Shown: piece by piece, positions 25,630 to 33,793 of the stretch
Position numbering within the stretch: position 1 is the first letter of the stretch
How the letters are laid out: every line of letters begins with the position of its first letter
Assembly (NCBI RefSeq): GCF_029360705.1
Contig: NZ_JARKMX010000001.1
Coordinates: forward strand, 496,001 to 560,000
Direction of reading: 5' to 3'
Source: Paraflavitalea pollutisoli
GTDB lineage: Bacteria > Bacteroidota > Bacteroidia > Chitinophagales > Chitinophagaceae
DNA: 64,000 nucleotides
Notes under the pieces: generated by a model
What the model was told of the DNA's origin: nothing
Database searches by the model: none
What the model saw: only the letters and a program-made list of their open reading frames with translations
Position numbers and translations under genes: made by a program

Positions 25630-25876
25630 CATGCCCGCAAGCGATCTCCCGCTAGCTTATAACGCCACCACCTACCTGTCTGCGTCGCCTTAGTAACACC
25701 GCTCTACACCTCTGCCGGCATATCCACCCCAGGTTGGCCAGGTTCCGGGTACAAAGCCCACAGCGCCCGCCGTACAAGGCATTCAACAACTTCCCCGTAC
25801 ACGCTCATTAGCTTCCTATATCCTTCGTTTCCTTATGATTATTAATGAAACATACAAGGGCCACCTCGTTTTTTTC

Positions 25877-25908
25877 CGCTTTTTTTATTCGTAAAAAAGC
25901 GTTCCTTT
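25877..25908 (+). promoter_or_regulatory. Probable pyrH promoter with overlapping inverted repeat
   Basis: CGCTTTTTT / AAAAAAGCG (25877-25885 / 25893-25901) is a 9-bp inverted repeat, directly followed by TTCCTTTG, a near match to TAnnTTTG. The same TTCCTTTG variant precedes the DUF5694 gene. The overlap with the -7 box would suit an operator. Confidence 0.4.
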
Positions 25909-25963
25909 GCACAGCAAATGCCGCTATCAGGCAACTTTCATCGTTTAATTTTATATTAATTTC

Positions 25964-26677
25964 ATGCTGCCCAAGTACAAACGCATCCTGTTAAAACTGA
26001 GTGGTGAATCATTGATGGGGGATAAAAGCTACGGCATGGATCCCGCTGTACTGGAACATTATGCACGCGATATCAAAGAGATCGTAGACCTGGGCGTACA
26101 AGTTGCCATCGTGATCGGTGGAGGTAATATCTACCGCGGCATGAATGAAGCTGAAACAGGCATCGAACGCGCACACGGCGACTATATGGGCATGCTGGCC
26201 ACCGTCATCAACGGTATGGCGATGCAGGCAATGCTCGAAAAAGTAGGCGTATACACCCGTCTCCAAAGCGCCATCAAGATGGAACAGATCGCAGAACCCT
26301 ATATCCGCCGTCGCGCCATCCGCCACGTCGAAAAAGGTCGCGTCGTGATCTTCGGTGCAGGAACCGGTAACCCCTACTTCACCACCGATACAGCCGGCTC
26401 GCTCCGCGCTATCGAGATCGAAGCCGATGTGATCCTGAAAGGCACCCGCGTCGATGGTATCTATACCGCCGACCCCGAAAAAGACCCCACCGCCAAAAAG
26501 TTTGAAACCATCACCTTCCAGGAATGTATCTCCAAAAACCTCCGGGTAATGGACATGACAGCCTTCACCCTTTGTATGGAAAACAACCTGCCCATCATCG
26601 TATTCGACATGAATAAAGCAGACAACCTCCGCAAAGTAGTGTGTGGTGAGAAGGTAGGAACGCTGGTAAAATCCTGA
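25964..26677 (+). CDS. pyrH: UMP kinase
   Basis: PyrH phosphorylates UMP to UDP, feeding pyrimidine nucleotide synthesis; it is a hexameric amino-acid-kinase-fold enzyme. The 237-residue product shows [15 protein letters not shown] at the start, the [13 protein letters not shown] glycine loop, [20 protein letters not shown], and the uridylate-binding [20 protein letters not shown]. Length is typical. It follows tsf as in many bacteria but has its own upstream promoter-like region. No frr follows; the next gene is a coiled-coil protein 182 bp away. Confidence 0.97.
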   Translation: MLPKYKRILLKLSGESLMGDKSYGMDPAVLEHYARDIKEIVDLGVQVAIVIGGGNIYRGMNEAETGIERAHGDYMGMLATVINGMAMQAMLEKVGVYTRLQSAIKMEQIAEPYIRRRAIRHVEKGRVVIFGAGTGNPYFTTDTAGSLRAIEIEADVILKGTRVDGIYTADPEKDPTAKKFETITFQECISKNLRVMDMTAFTLCMENNLPIIVFDMNKADNLRKVVCGEKVGTLVKS

Positions 26678-26859
26678 TAACCAACGACACAAAATATTAG
26701 ACCCCCGGGAACTTGTATATCTGCCCGGGGCTCCCTAATTTTCCGGGGAATTTTCGCCCTGACCCCTGGCGTGTATTCAGTCGCACTCCCCAACTGTCCC
26801 TTGAAAGATGCGGTATCCACGAATAATCCGTGCGTACAGGAAATGATTTCCGAACTGCT

Positions 26860-27885
26860 ATGACCCTACTACACACCTTACTGGCATCCACCTACACCGC
26901 CGGACTGGCTGAGATCATCGTCTTCATGCTTGTATCAGCTGTATTAGGCTTTGCCATCCATTTTTACCTTACCCAAAAGAAGATACTGCCCTCCGCCACC
27001 ATAGAGCCCCCCGTACTGGCCGACGAGCCAATCGGTGGCCTCGACGAATGGCGCCTCAAATATTACGAAGAAGTAGACCAACGCGAACAACTGGTACGCC
27101 AACTCGCCAATGCCAAAGAACAGGCAGAACTGCTCGAACTCGACATCGAAGACCTGAAAGCCGGACTGGCACGCGCCCAGGCAGCCACACCAGCCGCCCC
27201 AGCCTACCAGGAGCCCGATACCACCGGCCCCGGCAACCTGATGTCCCAGCTCAAACATGCCCAGGACCACCTCCACGCCCACAACCAGGATATCAGCCGC
27301 CTCCTGCGCCAGGTAGAGCTGCTCAAAGAATCCGAACAACGCTATGCCGAACTCCAGCAGCAAAATGACATGCTCGGCAACCAGCTCCGCGAATCGCGCC
27401 GCCACCTCATGGACCGGGAAGCCGAACTGAAGCAGGTACGCCAGCAGCTCCTGCTGAGCAACGAAGTAAAAGGCCGCCTGGAAAAAGCCTATGAAGAATT
27501 CGGTGTACTGCAAGACAGGCTCCAGAAGATCGAGTCTTCTACCGCGCCCCAGCACAAGAACTACGATTACGAAGAGCTGCAGCAGTCCTATTTCAAGATC
27601 ACCCGCGAATTCGATGACCTGAAGACCAAGCAGGTCAACATGCTCGAAGAACACCAGCGCCTCGCCCGCCTGCTCGCCGACACGGAAGACAAGCTCCGCG
27701 AATCCAATTTTCAGCGCCAGCAACTGCACAAAAAGGTCAATTACCTCGAAGATCTCAATACCGACCTCCAGCAGGTCGCAGAACACAATAAGAAGCTCGA
27801 TATTCAGCTCAAACGTATCTCCGAGATAGAAACCCTGCTCTCGCGCCTGTCCGACGAAAAAGGCAACGCAGACAAGAAATCCTGA
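26860..27885 (+). CDS. Membrane-anchored coiled-coil protein of unknown function
   Basis: A 341-residue protein with one N-terminal transmembrane segment at about residues 9-32 (AGLAEIIVFMLVSAVLGFAI). After a Pro-rich linker, a long coiled coil occupies about residues 60-340, rich in Glu, Gln, Leu and Arg with heptad spacing (for example EQAELLELDIEDLKAGLARA). A short Ala/Pro break near residue 115 divides it in two. It would project into the cytoplasm or periplasm as a rod. ATG 26860 is chosen over GTG 26830. It resembles RmuC- or structural-type rods only in general composition; I do not recognise a family. An inverted repeat (CCCCGGG / CCCGGGG, 26703-26730) lies between pyrH and this gene. 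Confidence 0.75.
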   Translation: MTLLHTLLASTYTAGLAEIIVFMLVSAVLGFAIHFYLTQKKILPSATIEPPVLADEPIGGLDEWRLKYYEEVDQREQLVRQLANAKEQAELLELDIEDLKAGLARAQAATPAAPAYQEPDTTGPGNLMSQLKHAQDHLHAHNQDISRLLRQVELLKESEQRYAELQQQNDMLGNQLRESRRHLMDREAELKQVRQQLLLSNEVKGRLEKAYEEFGVLQDRLQKIESSTAPQHKNYDYEELQQSYFKITREFDDLKTKQVNMLEEHQRLARLLADTEDKLRESNFQRQQLHKKVNYLEDLNTDLQQVAEHNKKLDIQLKRISEIETLLSRLSDEKGNADKKS

Positions 27886-28025
27886 TAGGTCCACTCGGCT
27901 CCGCCGCTCTCATCGACTATCGCCCATCCATTTCCCGCTGTAGCTACCCCAGCCACTTCACCCTCAGCCTGATGACAATCACCCCCCGACCTAACCTTTC
28001 TCTGGTCGTTTTCAACCACATGGGC

Positions 28026-28033
28026 TAATTTTG
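28026..28033 (+). promoter_or_regulatory. -7 box of pdxH
   Basis: TAATTTTG matches TAnnTTTG and lies 25 nt before ATG 28059. No convincing -33 element is seen. Confidence 0.5.
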
Positions 28034-28058
28034 TGTTCTAATCTCACACTATATAGCC

Positions 28059-28700
28059 ATGTCATCCATCGCCGACATCCGCAAGGACTACAAACTGAAA
28101 GCACTCTCTGAAGAAGAAGCACAAAAGGACCCCATCCGGCAATTCACTATCTGGTGGCAGGAAGCCATCGCTTCCCAGCTCGATGAGGTAAACGCCATGA
28201 CCCTCGCCACCGCCTCCACCGACGGCATCCCCGACGCACGCATCGTATTGCTGAAGGAATATGACCAGCAGGGCTTTGTATTCTTTACCAATTATACCAG
28301 CACCAAAGGACAGCAACTCGAGGCCAACCCCCACGCCACCCTCGTATTCTTCTGGAAAGAGCTGGAGCGGCAGGTACGCATCAGCGGCACCGTGACCCAT
28401 GTCAGCGATGCCGAAAGCGATGCCTACTACAACAGCCGCCCCGAAGGCAGCCGCATCGGCGCCTGGGCGTCCCCCCAAAGCCAGCCCATCGAAAACCGGG
28501 AATGGCTCGATCAAGAAGACCTCAAATACCGCGAACTATTCCGCGCACAGCCCATCACCCGCCCCGATCACTGGGGAGGCTACCGCGTACAGCCACAACA
28601 CATCGAGTTCTGGCAGGGACGTCCCAGTCGCCTGCACGATCGGTTGTACTACGCCCTGGATCAGCAGGGCAACTGGAGCATGAAAAGGCTCGCTCCATAG
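28059..28700 (+). CDS. pdxH: Pyridoxamine 5'-phosphate oxidase
   Basis: PdxH is the FMN enzyme that oxidises pyridoxine/pyridoxamine phosphate to pyridoxal phosphate. The 213-residue product has the family segments ADIRKDYKLKALSEEEA, MTLATASTDGIPDARIVLLK, FVFFTNYTSTKGQQLEANP, ERQVRISGTV, SRPEGSRIGAWASPQS and the C-terminal PDHWGGYRVQPQHIEFWQGR, which binds PLP and FMN in known structures. Length matches exactly. It appears monocistronic. Confidence 0.96.
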   Translation: MSSIADIRKDYKLKALSEEEAQKDPIRQFTIWWQEAIASQLDEVNAMTLATASTDGIPDARIVLLKEYDQQGFVFFTNYTSTKGQQLEANPHATLVFFWKELERQVRISGTVTHVSDAESDAYYNSRPEGSRIGAWASPQSQPIENREWLDQEDLKYRELFRAQPITRPDHWGGYRVQPQHIEFWQGRPSRLHDRLYYALDQQGNWSMKRLAP

Positions 28701-28936
28701 TGCAGCAAACCACCAGCAACAGTTACCCAACAGGTAATAGTGGGCGTACTATGGCCGCCACACAATCGATAGACCGCGCTTGATGGGGCGGCATTGCCTT
28801 TTCAATGTAAGAAAACAGGAAAGAATAGGAGGGGAAAGCCTGAGTAGCCAATACCAGCTATCAGATCAGAAACGGGTGCGCAGGTGGGAAGCGCCAACCC
28901 GGGGTATGCGTGGAAGAAAAGGGTTGAGGTGTTGAA

Positions 28937-28979
28937 AGGTTGATAAGTCAAAACGGATACCGCCTTAACTTATTAACCT
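28937..28979 (-). terminator. Possible terminator of the THX gene
   Basis: AGGTTAATAAGT / ACTTATCAACCT on the minus strand forms a 12-bp stem with one mismatch and a 19-nt loop, followed by only TTTC. It lies 14 bp past the THX stop codon. The rest of 28701-28936 shows no gene. Confidence 0.4.
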
Positions 28980-28992
28980 ATCAACGTATCAA

Positions 28993-29103
28993 CTAGTTCT
29001 CTTTCTTGGGAGCAGCAACCTTCTTAATTCTAGCAGGTCTGCTTTTGCCGTAAGAACCCTTGAAAGTCTTGCCTTTCTTGGTTTTTTTATCACCTCTGCC
29101 CAT
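28993..29103 (-). CDS. 30S ribosomal protein THX
   Basis: A 36-residue very basic protein, MGRGDKKTKKGKTFKGSYGK then SRPARIKKVAAPKKEN. It matches the THX family (Thermus THX opens [20 protein letters not shown]), a small peptide lying in a cavity at the head of the 30S subunit. The match covers the opening 20 residues and the following Arg/Lys stretch; the Bacteroidota version has a slightly longer tail. It has its own good promoter 31 nt upstream (29135-29166) and a possible hairpin behind it. It is easily missed because it is only 37 codons. Confidence 0.9.
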   Translation of the reverse strand: MGRGDKKTKKGKTFKGSYGKSRPARIKKVAAPKKEN

Positions 29104-29134
29104 GATGGTACATTTTAATGAATGAAATAAAGTG

Positions 29135-29166
29135 CAAAAATAGTATTTCGGGAAGGTCAAACAAAA
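29135..29166 (-). promoter_or_regulatory. Promoter of the THX gene
   Basis: On the minus strand TTTTG, a 19-bp spacer and TATTTTTG give both promoter halves. The -7 box ends 31 nt before the ATG at 29103. Confidence 0.75.
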
Positions 29167-29265
29167 CGCTTTCTTAAATGTACCCTCCGGCCGTTTAATC
29201 TGCCTCTAATAGGTAGGTCTGCCAGCGCTGGCACTTATACCCTCCATTCCGGCGTTTACGGGCAT

Positions 29266-29317
29266 AAAAAAGCTCCGGTACGGCTTACCCACTGTAATGG
29301 GAGTTGTATCGGAGCTC
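29266..29317 (-). terminator. Intrinsic terminator of the HU gene
   Basis: Minus-strand GAGCTCCGATAC / GTACCGGAGCT forms a long stem with one mismatch, closed by a further CCCA/TGGG stem, and followed by six T. It starts 21 bp past the HU stop codon. A perfect 14-bp palindrome (TGCCAGCGCTGGCA) lies beyond it at 29220-29233. Confidence 0.82.
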
Positions 29318-29338
29318 TTAATAAAGTTGGTGCAGCAA

Positions 29339-29608
29339 TTATAATTTAGCTTGCAGCTCTTTACCAGCCTTGAAGCGGGCAACTTTCTTTGCCTTGATCT
29401 TGATCACAGCACCAGTTTGCGGGTTGCGACCGTTACGGGCAGCTCTTTTAGAAACTGAGAAAGTACCGAAACCAACCAGGGTTACTTTACCACCACCTTT
29501 CAGGGTCTTGGTAACTGCCTCTACAAAAGAATCCAAAGTAGCGTTTGCCTGCGTCTTGGTGATACCAGCGTCGTCTGCAATCTTTGCGATTAACTCAGCT
29601 TTGTTCAT
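29339..29608 (-). CDS. HU-family DNA-binding protein
   Basis: A small nucleoid protein that bends and compacts DNA as a dimer. The 89-residue product has the full HU pattern: MNKAELIAKIADDAGITKTQ, FVEAVTKTLKGGGKVTLVGFG, TFSVSKRAARNGRNPQTGA (the DNA-binding arm with its RNPQTG tip), and KKVARFKAGKEL. Length is standard. It has a good promoter with 28-nt leader and its own terminator, so it is a single-gene unit. Confidence 0.97.
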   Translation of the reverse strand: MNKAELIAKIADDAGITKTQANATLDSFVEAVTKTLKGGGKVTLVGFGTFSVSKRAARNGRNPQTGAVIKIKAKKVARFKAGKELQAKL

Positions 29609-29636
29609 AGTGTAATGTTTTAAAATTTAAGCACGA

Positions 29637-29667
29637 CAAATGTAGTCGCTTTTTTATTGAAACAAAA
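29637..29667 (-). promoter_or_regulatory. Promoter of the HU gene
   Basis: Minus-strand TTTTG, an 18-bp spacer and TACATTTG. The -7 box ends 28 nt before the ATG at 29608. The region 29668-29897 shows nothing else. Confidence 0.78.
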
Positions 29668-29897
29668 TTAATCTACGCTAAAATTAACAAATGACGAATG
29701 TGCTATAACCCGCTGGGGGCAAGGTTTGTAAGCCATCAGTCCACTCGCTGATCAACTGCATCAAGTATTGTTGTCGGCTGAAACCCTTTGTACGCCTGCG
29801 TTTCACGCGATGTGCCCTGAAAGGCTGGCCAGCAGTGGGTTTCGGCGAAATAAGACCTGATTTTCATTGGGAGAATGTTAAAATATTTTTTCCACAC

Positions 29898-30203
29898 TCA
29901 TTTCACAAGCTCCATCAAACTACTGAAGGCAATACAATATTCTCCCCATCGTTCATGACCTTCCTGCTTGAAAGCAGCATCATGCACATCGACGTATCGT
30001 AAATAGTCGTCTTTCGCACCGCAAAAATACTGTACTGCATAAGTCAGCCCTTCCGTTTCATCAGTATCCAGCAGCTTTACAAATTGAGCACGATCAAAAC
30101 AGCCCGTCGCTATCACTGCAGGAATACGTTTCTCCTGCATCCATTTTACCCACGATTCATGAATCCCCCAATGAACGAAAGTTGTTACGTTATAGATATA
30201 CAT
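29898..30203 (-). CDS. DUF4286 family protein
   Basis: A 101-residue protein of the DUF4286 family, small ferredoxin-like-fold proteins common in Bacteroidota. Typical pieces are the opening MYIYNVTTFVHWGIHESWVK and TYAVQYFCGAKDDYLRYVD. No signal peptide or cofactor motif is visible. It starts 15 bp behind the end of xth and so is probably the second gene of an xth-DUF4286 transcript. Function is unknown. Confidence 0.88.
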   Translation of the reverse strand: MYIYNVTTFVHWGIHESWVKWMQEKRIPAVIATGCFDRAQFVKLLDTDETEGLTYAVQYFCGAKDDYLRYVDVHDAAFKQEGHERWGEYCIAFSSLMELVK

Positions 30204-30218
30204 ACGTTCACAATTATT

Positions 30219-30983
30219 TTATTTTAACTCCAGGTACACCGGACAATGGTCGCTGTGCTTCACATCATGATAGATATCGGAAGCCTTGATGCGACCACGC
30301 AAAGGTTCCGTAGCATTGATATAATCAATACGCCAACCCTTATTCTGCAAGCGTACAGAAGGAAAACGCTGGCTCCACCAACTATAACGATGTGGCTCGG
30401 GGTGTAGTTCACGGAACGTATCCACCCAACCACTGCCGAGAAACTTGTCCATCCAGACACGCTCTTCGGGCAGGAAGCCGGAATTGTTCTTGTTTCCCTT
30501 CGGATCATGAATATCAATCTCCTTGTGAGCGATATTGTAATCACCGCACAAGATCAGGTTGGGAATTGTTTTACGTAGGTCGTTCACATAGGCAAAAAAC
30601 TCTTCCAGCCAGGTGTATTTGTAGGTCTGCCGCTCATCGCCACTCGTGCCCGAAGGGAAATAAGCATTGATCACCCGCAGATCGCCAAAGTCGAGCTGTA
30701 TCACACGACCTTCGTCATCACTGACCTGGTGCCCCGTACCATACACCACATTGTCTGGTTTGATTTTCGTAAGTACAGCCACACCACTGTACCCCTTTTT
30801 CTGCGCACTGAACCAGTAGTCATAATACTTCAGGTCTGTAAACTGCTTGTGGTCTACATTATCCCGGTGTGCCTTGGTTTCCTGAAGACAAACAATATCG
30901 GCGGGATCAGTCTTCAACCAATCGGTGAATCCTTTGTTCATGGCTGCCCGTACGCCATTGACATTATAGCTGAGGATACGCAT
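30219..30983 (-). CDS. xth: Exodeoxyribonuclease III (AP endonuclease)
   Basis: ExoIII/APE1-type enzyme that incises DNA at abasic sites and trims 3' ends in base excision repair. The 254-residue product has the EEP-fold motifs: MRILSYNVNGVRAA (Asn ligand), IVCLQETKAH (Glu metal ligand), YSGVAVLTK, NLILCGDYNIAHKEID (catalytic Asp/Asn), GWRIDYI and KHSDHCPVYLEL (final Asp-His). Length and residues are standard for an active enzyme. It is divergent from the LOG-family gene, with DUF4286 downstream. Confidence 0.95.
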   Translation of the reverse strand: MRILSYNVNGVRAAMNKGFTDWLKTDPADIVCLQETKAHRDNVDHKQFTDLKYYDYWFSAQKKGYSGVAVLTKIKPDNVVYGTGHQVSDDEGRVIQLDFGDLRVINAYFPSGTSGDERQTYKYTWLEEFFAYVNDLRKTIPNLILCGDYNIAHKEIDIHDPKGNKNNSGFLPEERVWMDKFLGSGWVDTFRELHPEPHRYSWWSQRFPSVRLQNKGWRIDYINATEPLRGRIKASDIYHDVKHSDHCPVYLELK

Positions 30984-31006
30984 GAGTATTTATATTTACA
31001 TTTGGC

Positions 31007-31014
31007 CAGCAATT
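31007..31014 (+). promoter_or_regulatory. -7 box of the LOG-family gene
   Basis: TACATTTG matches TAnnTTTG, 12 nt before ATG 31027, predicting a very short leader. Confidence 0.5.
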
Positions 31015-31026
31015 TACAGTATTGAT

Positions 31027-31776
31027 ATGGAAGCATCACAACAGAAGACCGCTAATAAGCCGATCATTCCGCCCAAAGAACATTTCTATCTTGATGGACC
31101 CAAGCCCAGGATCTATGAATTGTCCTTTGCCTGGAAAGTATTCACCCAGTTTATCAAGGGGTTCCGCAATCTGCACTTCCTGCGCCCCTGTATCACCGTG
31201 TTTGGATCGGCCAGGTTCAAGGAAGATCATATCTATTATGAAAAGGCCCGGGAATTTGGGCGAAGAATTGCCGAAACAGGGTTCTCCACCATGACAGGCG
31301 GTGGACCCGGTATCATGGAAGCTGCCAACCGGGGCGCCTTCGAGGCCGGTGGTGAATCGGTCGGCTGCAATATCCAACTGCCTTTTGAACAGAAGCCCAA
31401 CCCCTACCTGCATAGGTCCATTACGTTCGAATACTTCTTTGTACGCAAGGTGATCCTGGTGAAGTACTCGTATGCCTTCATCATCATGCCGGGTGGCTTT
31501 GGTACCCTCGATGAGTTCTTCGAAACACTCACCCTGGTACAAACCAAAACGATCACCCAGTTTCCCATCGTATTGTTTGGCAAAGATTACCACAAAGATC
31601 TGTGGGACTATATCATGTATATGGCAGAAGAGGGCACTATTGCCAAAGAAGACCTGAACCTGGTACTGCTCACCGACGACGTCGACGAAGCCATGCAGCA
31701 TATACAAACCTATATACAGAAGAATTATACCATAAAACCAGCCAGAAAGAAATGGTGGTTGTTTGAGAAGAACTAG
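31027..31776 (+). CDS. LOG family (TIGR00730) Rossmann-fold protein
   Basis: Members of this family hydrolyse nucleoside 5'-monophosphates to base and ribose phosphate; some activate cytokinins. The 249-residue product has both signatures: TMTGGGPGIMEAANRGAFEA and MPGGFGTLDEFFETL (the PGGxGTxxE motif, with substrate-binding residues). About 50 residues before the first conserved strand form an N-terminal extension (HFYLDGPKPRIYELSFAWKV). ATG 31027 follows the -7 box. In this subgroup the true substrate is not established, so a nucleotide phosphoribohydrolase role is probable but not proven. Confidence 0.88.
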   Translation: MEASQQKTANKPIIPPKEHFYLDGPKPRIYELSFAWKVFTQFIKGFRNLHFLRPCITVFGSARFKEDHIYYEKAREFGRRIAETGFSTMTGGGPGIMEAANRGAFEAGGESVGCNIQLPFEQKPNPYLHRSITFEYFFVRKVILVKYSYAFIIMPGGFGTLDEFFETLTLVQTKTITQFPIVLFGKDYHKDLWDYIMYMAEEGTIAKEDLNLVLLTDDVDEAMQHIQTYIQKNYTIKPARKKWWLFEKN

Positions 31777-31843
31777 GCGGTCGCTGGCGCCCTGCCAATT
31801 GGCTGGCGAATGTGCTTAACGTGAACATCGTGCCCGTGTTTGC

Positions 31844-32572
31844 TCACTTAATGTTGAGCCGCTGTTGAAATTGCTCCTGGTAGGTTTCGCCCACCGGAAT
31901 ATACTGGCCGGCAATCACGATGCGGTTGCGTTCGATGAATTCGATCTTGTCCAGCGCCACCAGGTACGATTTGTGCACCCGCATGAACTGGCGCTCGGGC
32001 AATTGCTCCTGGAAACTTCTCATACTTTGCAGGGTGAGCACCTTGCCCGCCGGCGTATGAATGGCCACATAATCCCGCAGGCCTTCCATATAAAGAATAT
32101 CAGCCAGGTCGATCTTCTGGATCTTGTATTCGGTCTTTACGAATATATAGCCCGCTACGGGTTCTGTTGGGGGCGCGGCCTGTATTACCACCGCAGGTTC
32201 GGTAACAAGCCGCTCTCGCGCTTTATGGGCCGCTACCAGGAAGCGGTCGAAGGTGATGGGCTTCAAAAGGTAGTCGATCACATCAAATTCATAGCCGTCG
32301 AGGGCATAGTCGGGATAGGCCGTGGTCAGTATCACCTTGCACTTATGACCAATCACCTTCATCAGCTGCAGGCCCGTCAGCTCTGGCATCTGGATATCGA
32401 GAAACAGCAGGTCTACACCACCCGCCTGTATCAGCTCTATCGCCTCAAAGGGATTGGTGGTCTGTGTTCTCAATTGCAAAAAAGGCGTTTTGTTGACATA
32501 GTCTGCCAGCAGCTTCAGCGCCAGCGGTTCGTCATCGACGACAACACAGGATATAGTCTTGACAGTACTCAT
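31844..32572 (-). CDS. LytTR-family response regulator
   Basis: A 242-residue two-component regulator. The receiver domain spans about 1-120, with VVVDDEPLALKLLADYV and the phospho-acceptor Asp in LLFLDIQMPELTGL. The LytTR DNA-binding domain spans about 145-240, with FVKTEYKIQKIDLADILYME, MRSFQEQLPERQFMRVHKSY and the terminal FQQRLNI. It overlaps the upstream histidine kinase gene by 4 bp (ATGA), a sure sign of a coupled pair. Target genes are unknown; LytTR proteins often control their neighbours, here the divergent DUF5694 gene. Confidence 0.94.
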   Translation of the reverse strand: MSTVKTISCVVVDDEPLALKLLADYVNKTPFLQLRTQTTNPFEAIELIQAGGVDLLFLDIQMPELTGLQLMKVIGHKCKVILTTAYPDYALDGYEFDVIDYLLKPITFDRFLVAAHKARERLVTEPAVVIQAAPPTEPVAGYIFVKTEYKIQKIDLADILYMEGLRDYVAIHTPAGKVLTLQSMRSFQEQLPERQFMRVHKSYLVALDKIEFIERNRIVIAGQYIPVGETYQEQFQQRLNIK

Positions 32573-33597
32573 CTGCTGATCTCCAATTCTACTTCAAAAA
32601 TATTGGTTGTTTGCCGTACCTCCAGCTTGTGGTGATCGGGATATAGCAATTCCAACCGGCGGCGCACATTTTCCAATCCGATACCACCGCCGGCATCCTT
32701 CTGCTGTACACCGATGTGATTGCTGATCCCAAACCGGATCACCTGGTCATCAACATGCAGACGCATCCGGATCGTGCTGCCTTTGCGTACATCGCCATGC
32801 TTGAACGCGTTTTCCACGAAAGGGATTAGCAGCAGGGGCGGAATACTGGCTTTGCCGGGATTGCCGGAGAGTTCCAGCGTGGCTGGCAGGGTATAGTCGA
32901 ACCGCAGCTGCTGCAGCTCCATGTATTTATGGATATAGTCCAGCTCTTTTTGCAAGGGCACCAGTTCGTTGGAGTCGTACAGCATATACCGCAACAGGTC
33001 GGATAGCTTGGCGATGGCCGTCAACGACTGATCGCTTTTATGGTAAACGAGCGAATAAATATTGTTGAGGCTGTTGAACAGGAAATGCGGGTTGACCTGC
33101 GACCGCAAAAAGGAAAGCTCCGTTTGCTTGTTGATCAGCATCAGGTTCTTTTGATGCAGCTGGTGCTGGTGATCGCTGATCAAAAAGAAATAGATGATGC
33201 CAAATGCAGAATACAGGGCAGCAAAATACAGGTTGTCGAGATAATAGTAGAACAACGAAACATCGGCCCGGTAGTTCCGAAAGCCATAGAGGGCGGGGTA
33301 GAGGCGTTCCTCCACAAGAAAACGAAGGGTAACCACCACCAGGCTTAGCAGCAACCAGTATAACTGCGTACGCTTCTTGCTCTTTCTGAACTGGGTCTCG
33401 AAGATGATGAAGGAGAACAGCGGATATAGGATAAAGATAAAATAGCCGCTCACCATCAACGCATGATCCTGGGGGCCGCCCACAATCCACCTGAAGGGGT
33501 ACTGTCCCCGTACGTACAAAGCGATGGAGGAACCCAGTTCGCGTAAAACCTCAAAAACCGTGTAGATCAGGAATATTCTTAATAGATGCCTGCGCAT
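32569..33597 (-). CDS. LytS/YehU-type sensor histidine kinase
   Basis: The partner sensor of the LytTR regulator. The N-terminal half carries about four transmembrane segments (for example YFIFILYPLFSFIIFETQF and LYFAALYSAFGIIYFFLI). The His-kinase domain follows with LRSQVNPHFLFNSLNNIYSL, which contains the phosphorylated His, and an ATPase domain ending in LLLIPFVENAFKHG and GGIGLENVRRRLELLYP. The 342-residue start is ATG 33597 rather than a TTG two codons upstream. TAGATTTG ends 3 nt before the ATG, so the mRNA is predicted to be leaderless. Confidence 0.93.
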   Translation of the reverse strand: MRRHLLRIFLIYTVFEVLRELGSSIALYVRGQYPFRWIVGGPQDHALMVSGYFIFILYPLFSFIIFETQFRKSKKRTQLYWLLLSLVVVTLRFLVEERLYPALYGFRNYRADVSLFYYYLDNLYFAALYSAFGIIYFFLISDHQHQLHQKNLMLINKQTELSFLRSQVNPHFLFNSLNNIYSLVYHKSDQSLTAIAKLSDLLRYMLYDSNELVPLQKELDYIHKYMELQQLRFDYTLPATLELSGNPGKASIPPLLLIPFVENAFKHGDVRKGSTIRMRLHVDDQVIRFGISNHIGVQQKDAGGGIGLENVRRRLELLYPDHHKLEVRQTTNIFEVELEISR

Positions 33598-33600
33598 ACC

Positions 33601-33608
33601 CAAATCTA
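33601..33608 (-). promoter_or_regulatory. -7 box of the LytS/LytTR pair, adjacent to start codon
   Basis: Minus-strand TAGATTTG matches TAnnTTTG and ends 3 nt before ATG 33597. Confidence 0.5.
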
Positions 33609-33679
33609 GGGTACTTGCAATGAATGGCCATGTACGATATGCACGGCGGAGGGCCTTTGTCTGCCAACGCCTGCCTTTC

Positions 33680-33720
33680 GTCTTCCAATGCGCAGGTTGC
33701 CCGGTAACGGACTGGAAGAC
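33680..33720. promoter_or_regulatory. Inverted repeat between divergent LytS/LytTR and DUF5694 genes
   Basis: GTCTTCCA (33680-33687) and TGGAAGAC (33713-33720) form a perfect 8-bp inverted repeat with 25 bp between. Its place in a divergent promoter region suggests a regulator site. Confidence 0.4.
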
Positions 33721-33793
33721 AGAATCAGCCTGTTAGCAGATCAGAAAAGCGCAGCCATTGCCCCTGTTATTCCTTTGCTGAAAATTAATCGAC

